DNA from: Bacillota bacterium
GTDB lineage: Bacteria > Bacillota > Clostridia > Christensenellales > CAG-138
Assembly (NCBI GenBank): GCA_016288175.1
Contig: JAEEYN010000021.1
Coordinates: 1 to 6,370 of the forward strand
DNA: 6,370 nucleotides
Direction: 5' to 3'
In this document: positions 1-5,150 of the stretch, piece after piece
How the letters are laid out: every line of letters starts with the position of its first letter
Position numbering within the stretch: position 1 is the stretch's first letter
Translations under genes and position numbers: made by a program
Notes under the pieces: model-generated
Databases searched by the model: none
What the model was told of the DNA's origin: nothing
Seen by the model: only the letters and a program-made list of their open reading frames with translations

Positions 1-1
1 C

Positions 2-544
2 ACTGAAAAGCTGCTCCGCTCCACGGCGGGAGGCCGCGGCCCCGTGTTCCGCGGAAAATACATCATTATGACGCTCGAGGTCGCCGTGATCTGGTGCTGC
101 GTGTATCTGCGCGAATGGCTGGCGATCCGCAAGACCTTCGGTGTTGAAATGATGAGCTGCCCGATCCAGAATTTCAAAGTGCTTGAGGGATTCCCGATCG
201 TGATGAGCTTCGGCGCGTTCCTGATCCTCCTGTATCTGCTCCGCTTCGTCGGCATGATGGTCGCCGCCTGCGTCTGCGCTTACCTCAGTTCCCGCGTGAA
301 TACCTGGGAGAAGGCGACTATGCTCGGCGCCGGCCTGCTGCTGATCCCCGCGTCGCTGCTGTACTTCGGCCAGGAATGGGCGGGTTATATCTCCGTCCTG
401 CCGAGCGTCGCGGTCACGGAGCTGCTCGTGACGGCGGAAAAGCTGAACGCCAAGACCGTACTTTTCTTCGTATGGATCGCACTTGCCGCGGTGCTGACCG
501 TGCTCGTCTACCGGAACTGGGTCAAGAGCTCGCGAAAGAGCTGA
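2..544 (+). CDS. C-terminal part of a polytopic membrane protein, ABC-2 permease-like (5' truncated by window)
   Basis: The reading frame is open from base 2 to the TGA at 542-544, giving 180 residues with the start outside the window. A GTG at 44 could be taken as a start, but no Shine-Dalgarno precedes it and the frame runs on upstream, so I treat the gene as truncated by the window edge. The visible part has about four to five hydrophobic segments: residues 20-36 (YIIMTLEVAVIWCCVY), 64-83, 84-96, 107-122 and 152-170. It ends in a short basic tail (RNWVKSSRKS), as expected for a cytoplasmic C terminus. Alternating hydrophobic hairpins and short loops fit the membrane half of an ABC-2 type exporter. 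No ATPase motif or family signature is visible, so this is inference from topology and from its place before a lipoprotein array. It could be another polytopic membrane protein. The lipoprotein genes begin 113 bases downstream on the same strand. Confidence 0.75.
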   Translation, partial: TEKLLRSTAGGRGPVFRGKYIIMTLEVAVIWCCVYLREWLAIRKTFGVEMMSCPIQNFKVLEGFPIVMSFGAFLILLYLLRFVGMMVAACVCAYLSSRVNTWEKATMLGAGLLLIPASLLYFGQEWAGYISVLPSVAVTELLVTAEKLNAKTVLFFVWIALAAVLTVLVYRNWVKSSRKS

Positions 545-550
545 TATAAA
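542..550 (+). promoter_or_regulatory. Possible extended -10 promoter for the lipoprotein array
   Basis: The stop codon of the membrane-protein gene is part of TGATATAAA. This fits an extended -10 (TG-N-TATAAT) with five of six matches in the hexamer, inside otherwise G+C-rich DNA. No good TTGACA-like box is found 16-18 bases upstream. If used, it would start transcription near 557 and give a leader of about 100 bases containing the hairpin at 586-627. The evidence is the motif alone, so this is weak. Confidence 0.25.
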
Positions 551-585
551 CCACATCCGGAAACCGTTACGCCGCGCCTTTGAAC

Positions 586-627
586 ATCCGTCCGCCGCTG
601 ATATCCTCCATTCAGCGGCGGACGGGT
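586..627 (+). terminator. Strong intergenic hairpin, possible terminator or leader structure
   Basis: CCGTCCGCCGCTG at 588-600 is perfectly complementary to CAGCGGCGGACGG at 613-625. An A-T pair closes toward the loop (601/612), and a G-U and an A-T pair extend the base (587/626, 586/627), giving up to 16 bp around a loop of about 10 bases. It sits between the membrane-protein gene and the first lipoprotein gene. The bases after it are A-rich (TTAAAAAC) with no T-run, so it is not a classic intrinsic terminator on the plus strand. The minus strand also lacks a T-run after the stem. It may be an incomplete terminator, an RNA-stabilising or processing stem, or a leader structure. Confidence 0.45.
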
Positions 628-657
628 TAAAAACGGAAATACGGAAAGGAGCAAACC

Positions 658-2070
658 ATGAAAAGAACGCTTGCGATAATTCTGACAGTACTGCTGGCAT
701 TGCCGCTTCTCTCCTGCGGCAAAAAGCAGCCCGATGCTCCACAGGACGCCAACGCGCCGCAGAACGCCGGAACGGCGGGACCTGCCGGGACCGAAACGGC
801 GATGCCCGCCGGGGCGGCCGATACTTCCTATAACCCGGAAACCGACGCGGACAACCGTTTTACAACAGCCAACTGCACCCTGATCGAAACCGACGACGGC
901 TTCTATTTAGCAAACTGCGAGTGCCCGTATCTTCTCTTTTACGATTATGCGCTCGAGGAAATGATCCCTGTCTGCAGCCGCCCGGAATGCGAGCATGTCA
1001 TCGACAACAATTATGCCATTGATAACCGAAGCTGCGACGCCTGGCTCAGCGCCAGCCGCAATCCTTCGCTTTATAACGGCAAGCTGTATTATGTCTATGA
1101 TTACGGCGAGCAAAACCCGAACACCGGCGGAGCGACGCTCGGCTGTAAGCTTTTCCGAATGAATCCGGACGGCACGGGCAAGGAGTTCGTCAAAAACCTT
1201 TTCCCTCCGGGATACGGCGCGCCGCAGTGGTTCATCCTCCACAGGGGAAATATCTACGGCTTTTCCCATGAAAGCCGGGTGCAGGACGCCGATGTGATCT
1301 GCACTTCCTCCGTTGTGGTGCTCCCCCTTGAAGGGGATGAAACGACCTTCAAAACGATCTGCGAGGTCAACGGCAGCAGCGCCGGCGGTATGCGCTTTAT
1401 CGGCGATTACTGCTATTTCCTTCTCACCTACTGGGAAGGCGATTATTCCGTTAACTGGGATACCGGCGAGGAATTCGACGAGCGCGTTTTCGGCGGAAAG
1501 ATCGGCCGCTGGGACAGCAAGACCGATGAGCTTGAGATACTGTACGATAATCTTCTGCCGGAGGGCGAATACTATCTGAATCTTTGGGCGGAGCCGGACG
1601 GATCGATCTATGTGATCGGCTCGCAGGGATTGATGAAGCTCGAAGACGGGGAGCTTAAGGTGATCCAATCCTTCGATGACTCGGAAAAGAAATACCACGC
1701 CTCGTATATTTCGGACGGCGTCGTGATCGCGCATACCGCGCCCTCCGATTTCAAGGATCCTTACGGGAGCATGGACGTCTGGATCTGCCGTTTCGACGGC
1801 TCCACCGTTTTCAAGGGCGAGCTGCCGATGGAGTGGTATTATAATTGTCCGGAATTCAAAGGCATCGACGGAAACCCCGATTTCCCCGGCTGGATGATGG
1901 CTGTCGGCGATGAAACGGGGATCTGGGTCATGTTCGATGTAACGTGGTGGAGGGTCCCCTCCGAAAACCTCCCGAGCGCCGAGTTCCTTGTGCGTTTCGA
2001 TTTCACGGACGGCGGCGTGCAGACGAAGCTCTACGGAACTTTCTTCAACATGCTTGTGCCGCAGGATTAG
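658..2070 (+). CDS. Lipoprotein A1: secreted beta-propeller-like lipoprotein with CxxxxCxH motif
   Basis: This encodes 470 residues, from the ATG 6 bases after GGAAAGGAG (643-651) to a TAG. Residues 1-19 form a lipoprotein signal peptide with lipobox LLSC, so Cys20 should be lipidated and the protein anchored outside the membrane. Residues 21-57 are a Pro/Ala/Gln/Thr linker. PETDADN at 60-66 is the entry motif shared by the whole array. Cys106, Cys111, His113 and Cys126 form C-x4-C-x-H-x12-C, a plausible metal site; Cys73, Cys87 and Cys89 are extra. After it come beta-rich repeats with recurring patterns (MNPDGTGKEFVKNLF, IHRGNIYGF, FIGDYCYF, RWDSKTDELEILY, RFDGSTVFKGELPM, VGDETGIW), which suggest a TolB/DUF5050-type propeller. 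The closest relative here is A2. The signal-peptide DNA is instead nearly identical to that of B1, so the gene looks mosaic. The function is not known; I infer a surface binding or sensing role linked to the upstream transporter. Confidence 0.9.
   Translation: MKRTLAIILTVLLALPLLSCGKKQPDAPQDANAPQNAGTAGPAGTETAMPAGAADTSYNPETDADNRFTTANCTLIETDDGFYLANCECPYLLFYDYALEEMIPVCSRPECEHVIDNNYAIDNRSCDAWLSASRNPSLYNGKLYYVYDYGEQNPNTGGATLGCKLFRMNPDGTGKEFVKNLFPPGYGAPQWFILHRGNIYGFSHESRVQDADVICTSSVVVLPLEGDETTFKTICEVNGSSAGGMRFIGDYCYFLLTYWEGDYSVNWDTGEEFDERVFGGKIGRWDSKTDELEILYDNLLPEGEYYLNLWAEPDGSIYVIGSQGLMKLEDGELKVIQSFDDSEKKYHASYISDGVVIAHTAPSDFKDPYGSMDVWICRFDGSTVFKGELPMEWYYNCPEFKGIDGNPDFPGWMMAVGDETGIWVMFDVTWWRVPSENLPSAEFLVRFDFTDGGVQTKLYGTFFNMLVPQD
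690..719 (+). repeat. 30-bp exact repeat of signal-peptide/lipobox DNA shared with 3732-3761
   Basis: The end of the A1 signal sequence and its lipobox (LLALPLLSC) is identical base for base to 3732-3761 in B1, although A1 and B1 belong to different subfamilies. A2, the closer relative of A1, has an unrelated signal-peptide sequence. This suggests transfer of a short tract between array members. Confidence 0.85.
721..791 (+). repeat. 71-bp near-exact repeat of linker DNA shared with 2235-2305
   Basis: Bases 721-778 of A1 equal 2235-2292 of A2 over 58 bp. One mismatch follows (779/2293), then 12 more identical bases. The tract encodes KKQPDAPQDANAPQNAGTA, a low-complexity linker that would normally diverge fastest. 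The signal peptides just upstream differ, and A2 has about 23 more linker residues downstream. Confidence 0.9.
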
Positions 2071-2120
2071 CGATCCCGGTTTTTACGGCAAAAACGATTC
2101 CGAAGCGTTAACTTGCTAAA

Positions 2121-2142
2121 CGGGCAGTAACCGCCCTGCCCG
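2121..2142 (+). other. Short intergenic hairpin between A1 and A2
   Basis: CGGGCAG at 2121-2127 pairs with CTGCCCG at 2136-2142 around an 8-base loop. It lies 11 bases before the Shine-Dalgarno of A2. No T-run follows, so it is not an intrinsic terminator. It could influence RNA processing or translation of A2, or be chance in G+C-rich DNA. Confidence 0.3.
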
Positions 2143-2165
2143 CAAATCTAAGAAAGGAGCTTTTT

Positions 2166-3647
2166 ATGAAGCGCAATTTTACCGTTTTCCTTTCCCTTCT
2201 TCTCGTGTTCTGCATGCTCGTTTCTTCCTGCGGGAAAAAGCAGCCCGATGCTCCACAGGACGCCAACGCGCCGCAGAACGCCGGAACGGCGGAACCTGCC
2301 GGGACAGATGCGCCCGATGTGACTGCGGCACCGGATAATTCCGGAAACGACTCCGCTACGACGGATAAACCCTCCGTCACCGTGGATACGTCCTATAACC
2401 CGGAAACCGACGCGGACAATCTGTTTTCCGCCGCCCAAAGCTGTCTCATCGAAACGGAGGACGGCTTCTACTGGTTGAGCTCCGGAAACTATTATCTGCT
2501 CTTTTACGATAACGGTTTGGAGGAGATGATCCCCGTCTGCAGCCGCCCGGAGTGCGAGCATTTCCCGGATAACAACGTCTGCGTGCAAAACAAGGACTGC
2601 GGCGCCTATCTCGAAGCGTGGCGTCACCCCGCGCTCTATGACGGCAAGATCTATTATATCGACGGGTACGGCCCCGTGAACCCGAACGCTGAAGGAAGAA
2701 TGGGCAACAGGCTCATGCGCATGAATCCGGACGGCACAGGGAAGGAGTTCGTCAAGAACCTTTTCACGCCGGGCTATGAGGAGCCGGATTGTTACATTAT
2801 TCATCGCGGCTGGATCTACGGCATAGGGCAGGAAATGAAGGTCAGCCAGGGCGAAGCCGACGAGAAGACCGCCGTTCTCGCGATCCCGATCGAAGGGGAT
2901 GAAACGACCTTCCGGAGGATCTACGAGATGGATAACAAAGGCTGGGGCTGCATGCGCTTCATCGGCGATTACTGCTATTTCTGGTTCGACTATGAAGAGG
3001 GCGAATATTACGTCAACTACCAGACGGGCGAGGAGATCGACGAAACACAGTCCGGAGGCGTTGCGGGACGCTGGAACAGCAAGACCGAGGAGACGGAGAT
3101 CCTGTATCAGTCTCCGGAGCTGCTGCCGAAGGGCGAGTATTTCGGCAGTACAGCTTGGGTCGAGCGGGACGGAACGATCTACGTCACCGGCTCGAGCGGC
3201 CTTATGAAGATCGAGAACGGAGAGCTTTCCGTGATCTATACCTTTGAAGAAGAGGGCAAGAATTTCGTTGCCCCGACCATTTCGAACGGCATAGCCTTCG
3301 CGCGGACGGTGCCGAAGAGTTTCGACGATCCGTACGGAAAATTCGAATTCTGGGTCCGCCGCTTCGACGGTTCGACGGTTTTCAAGGGCGAGCTGCCCAT
3401 GGACTGGTTTTACGAGAGCCCGGAATTCGAAGGGCTCGGGGGCGATCCCGGATGCCCCTCATTTTCCATGATCGTCGGCGATGAAACGGGACTCTGGATC
3501 GAGTTTTACTGCTATTGGCAGAGCGAGGAAGGCAGCAATGCGACCGCCAACTACCTCGTCCGCTACGATTTCACGGCGGACAGCGGAATAGAGTATAAGC
3601 TCTATGGCTCGTACGTTGACGTTCCTCCGTCGACCGTTGATGATTAA
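2166..3647 (+). CDS. Lipoprotein A2: secreted beta-propeller-like lipoprotein with CxxxxCxH motif
   Basis: This encodes 493 residues ending in TAA; the ATG is preceded by GAAAGGAG. The signal peptide has lipobox VSSC with the lipidated residue at Cys22. Its hydrophobic core (VFLSLLLVFCML) is unlike that of A1. The linker, to about residue 75, is the longest in the array: the first part is nearly identical to A1 and the rest is a Thr/Asp/Pro-rich extension. PETDADN follows. The motif C-x4-C-x-H-x12-C is Cys125, Cys130, His132 and Cys145, with an additional Cys139. Downstream the beta-rich repeat patterns of A1 recur (MNPDGTGKEFVKNLF, FIGDYCYFWFDYEEGEYYVNY, RWNSKTEETEILY, RFDGSTVFKGELPMDW, VGDETGLW), so A1 and A2 are clear paralogs. 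Trp303 is the Trp that is lost to a stop in B2. The next gene starts 52 bases later with its own ribosome binding site, so cotranscription is likely. No enzymatic motif is visible. Confidence 0.9.
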   Translation: MKRNFTVFLSLLLVFCMLVSSCGKKQPDAPQDANAPQNAGTAEPAGTDAPDVTAAPDNSGNDSATTDKPSVTVDTSYNPETDADNLFSAAQSCLIETEDGFYWLSSGNYYLLFYDNGLEEMIPVCSRPECEHFPDNNVCVQNKDCGAYLEAWRHPALYDGKIYYIDGYGPVNPNAEGRMGNRLMRMNPDGTGKEFVKNLFTPGYEEPDCYIIHRGWIYGIGQEMKVSQGEADEKTAVLAIPIEGDETTFRRIYEMDNKGWGCMRFIGDYCYFWFDYEEGEYYVNYQTGEEIDETQSGGVAGRWNSKTEETEILYQSPELLPKGEYFGSTAWVERDGTIYVTGSSGLMKIENGELSVIYTFEEEGKNFVAPTISNGIAFARTVPKSFDDPYGKFEFWVRRFDGSTVFKGELPMDWFYESPEFEGLGGDPGCPSFSMIVGDETGLWIEFYCYWQSEEGSNATANYLVRYDFTADSGIEYKLYGSYVDVPPSTVDD

Positions 3648-3683
3648 CAGCCGCCGCGGCACACGATGCATCTGCCTAAAGAC

Positions 3684-3697
3684 CAAACGGAGGTTTG
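3684..3697 (+). promoter_or_regulatory. Shine-Dalgarno of B1, displayed in a small hairpin loop
   Basis: GGAGG at 3689-3693 lies 6 bases before the ATG at 3700 and decides that start. It is flanked by CAAAC (3684-3688) and GTTTG (3693-3697), which can form a 5-bp stem with loop GGAG, leaving most of the Shine-Dalgarno exposed. The ribosome binding site is secure; the stem is weak and may be chance. Confidence 0.6.
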
Positions 3698-3699
3698 CC

Positions 3700-5109
3700 A
3701 TGAAAAAGGTCATGATGATCATACTTGCCGGACTGCTGGCATTGCCGCTTCTCTCCTGCGGGAAAAAGCCGGAGCAGCAGCCGACCGCCGTTCCTTCGGA
3801 AAAACCGATCGTTTTCGATCCGGAAACGGATTACGACAACCGCTACGGTTCGCTCATTTCCTGCGATATGCTCGAAACGGAGGACGCCTACTACCTGCAC
3901 AACCGCGAAACGAACGGCTTTCTGTACTATTATGACAACGCGAGCGGCGAAAGCGGCGTGCTCTGCCCGCGGCCGGAATGCGTGCATGACGCAAAGCGCG
4001 AGAACCGGGAGTGCACGGGCTATCTCGGCTACGATTATCCGTCGCTGCAGTATTATCAGGGCAGGCTCTGGTTTTTCGAATCGCCCAACGGCCGCATGCT
4101 CCGGCTCTGCCATATGAACCTTGACGGCTCTGAGAAGACGCTCGTGCATGAATTCGACCCGACGGGAACGCCCCTCGAATACGGCAACCGCCGCATGTAT
4201 ATCCACCGCGGGATGATCTATTATACCACCTTCAATCAGACGGTCAGCGGCGCCGCGATCTTCCACCGCATCTATTATGGGTGCATCCCGATGGAGGATA
4301 CGACGATCGGCGGAAAGAAGGTCAGGGCCTGGGAATGTTATTCGATCCTCGAAAGGGATACGATCCACATGCCGCAGCCGAGCATGTATTTCGCGGGCGA
4401 CTACTGCTATATGCTCTATGATTACGACGGCGTAGCCGATTACGACGGCGCGAATACCGAGGAAGACTATTATGCCTGGAAGCGGACGCTCCCGGTCACG
4501 GACGAGATCGACCGCTGGGATCCGACGATGACGGAGCCGGAGATCATCTATCAAAGCGAGGAGACCTATCCGATGCTCTTCAATTACCGCGGTAAATACG
4601 TTTCGTCCGACGGCACGCCGTATTTCGTCAGTACCCAAACGCTCGACCCGGAGCAGCCGGAGGGCGAGGACAACCCCTCTGTCACAAGGCTTTACCGCGT
4701 GGAAAAGGACGGCTCGAGAACGACGGTGCTTGAAACGGACCCCGCGGAGGGAAGTCTCTATTCGTTTGCGCTCGGCGACGGCGTGATCGTGCTGACCGGC
4801 GCGCCGTTTATGAATCTGACGAGTATAACCGAACCGGTCGATATCCGCATCGTCCGTTTCGACGGCGACGAGCCGGAGGTCATATACGAAGGCCCGCTGC
4901 CGCTCGAATACCGAAGCGGACTCCGAATCGGGATTAAGCACATGCGCCTGGAGGAATCCTGGGTGGACGGGGATACGCTGATGATCTTCGGCACCGAATA
5001 CTACGGCAAAAAGGACTACTACCGGAGCTGGCATTTCGTTAAATACGATATCACACCGGACGGGCTCCGGGAAACCGTTCTCTCGGAGGGCTTCGAGGTG
5101 CAGTTCTGA
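3700..5109 (+). CDS. Lipoprotein B1: secreted beta-propeller-like lipoprotein with CxxxxCxH motif
   Basis: This encodes 469 residues and ends in TGA. The frame is open back to an ATG at 3604, but that start would overlap A2 by 44 bases and bury the signal peptide. The ATG at 3700 follows GGAGG and begins a proper signal peptide with lipobox LLSC (lipidated Cys20). A short linker (to about 37) leads to PETDYDNRYGSLISC. The metal-like motif is Cys89, Cys94, His96 and Cys105 (C-x4-C-x-H-x8-C). About seven degenerate beta repeats can be traced: near 58-96, 116-152, 165-217, 229-286, 299-346, 354-398 and 419-465. Several carry a strand, DG turn and strand pattern (MNLDGSEKTLVHEF, YRVEKDGSRTTVLET, VRFDGDEPEVIYEG). 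This fits a closed seven-bladed propeller, which is inference. An Asp/Tyr-rich insert lies at 239-260. B2 is its close paralog; A1 and A2 are more distant. The function is unknown. Confidence 0.9.
   Translation: MKKVMMIILAGLLALPLLSCGKKPEQQPTAVPSEKPIVFDPETDYDNRYGSLISCDMLETEDAYYLHNRETNGFLYYYDNASGESGVLCPRPECVHDAKRENRECTGYLGYDYPSLQYYQGRLWFFESPNGRMLRLCHMNLDGSEKTLVHEFDPTGTPLEYGNRRMYIHRGMIYYTTFNQTVSGAAIFHRIYYGCIPMEDTTIGGKKVRAWECYSILERDTIHMPQPSMYFAGDYCYMLYDYDGVADYDGANTEEDYYAWKRTLPVTDEIDRWDPTMTEPEIIYQSEETYPMLFNYRGKYVSSDGTPYFVSTQTLDPEQPEGEDNPSVTRLYRVEKDGSRTTVLETDPAEGSLYSFALGDGVIVLTGAPFMNLTSITEPVDIRIVRFDGDEPEVIYEGPLPLEYRSGLRIGIKHMRLEESWVDGDTLMIFGTEYYGKKDYYRSWHFVKYDITPDGLRETVLSEGFEVQF
3814..3889 (+). repeat. 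76-bp near-exact repeat shared with 5274-5349 (B1/B2 entry motif)
   Basis: Bases 3814-3864 are identical to 5274-5324 (51 bp). One mismatch follows (3865/5325, Asp versus Asn), then 24 more identical bases. The block encodes the entry motif from FDPETDYDN through METED-like residues (MLETEDA). Flanking DNA in the linker and later blades is clearly more diverged, so this is either strong constraint or a recent conversion tract. Confidence 0.85.
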
Positions 5110-5134
5110 AAAGCAACTGACTGCAAGCCATGGG

Positions 5135-5143
5135 GGAAAGGAG
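5135..5143 (+). promoter_or_regulatory. Shine-Dalgarno that fixes the B2 start at 5151
   Basis: GGAAAGGAG lies 7 bases before the ATG at 5151. An in-frame ATG at 5130 precedes this site and has no Shine-Dalgarno of its own, and using it would put seven extra residues before the lysine-rich signal peptide. The start at 5151 is therefore preferred. Confidence 0.75.
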
Positions 5144-5150
5144 TTTATTT

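Noticed and set aside
580..607. TTGAAC-N16-TATCCT as a -35/-10 promoter
   Set aside because: Each hexamer matches only four of six positions, and the -10 falls inside the loop region of the strong hairpin; chance is as likely.
2079..2095. GTTTTT/AAAAAC small inverted repeat after A1, considered as a terminator
   Set aside because: It is a 6-bp, nearly all A-T stem with no T-run after it; too weak to support termination.
3604..3699. Upstream in-frame extension of B1 from the ATG at 3604
   Set aside because: It overlaps the end of A2 by 44 bases, lacks a Shine-Dalgarno, adds an Arg-rich stretch before the signal peptide, and the ATG at 3700 has a well-placed GGAGG.
3676..5034. Very long antisense open frame (452 codons) opposite B1, and similar ones opposite B2 (5145-6296) and A1 (907-1734)
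   Set aside because: They mirror the sense genes, have no signal peptide or recognisable domain, and the B1 and B2 antisense frames resemble each other only because the sense genes are paralogs. G+C-rich codon usage explains the lack of stops.
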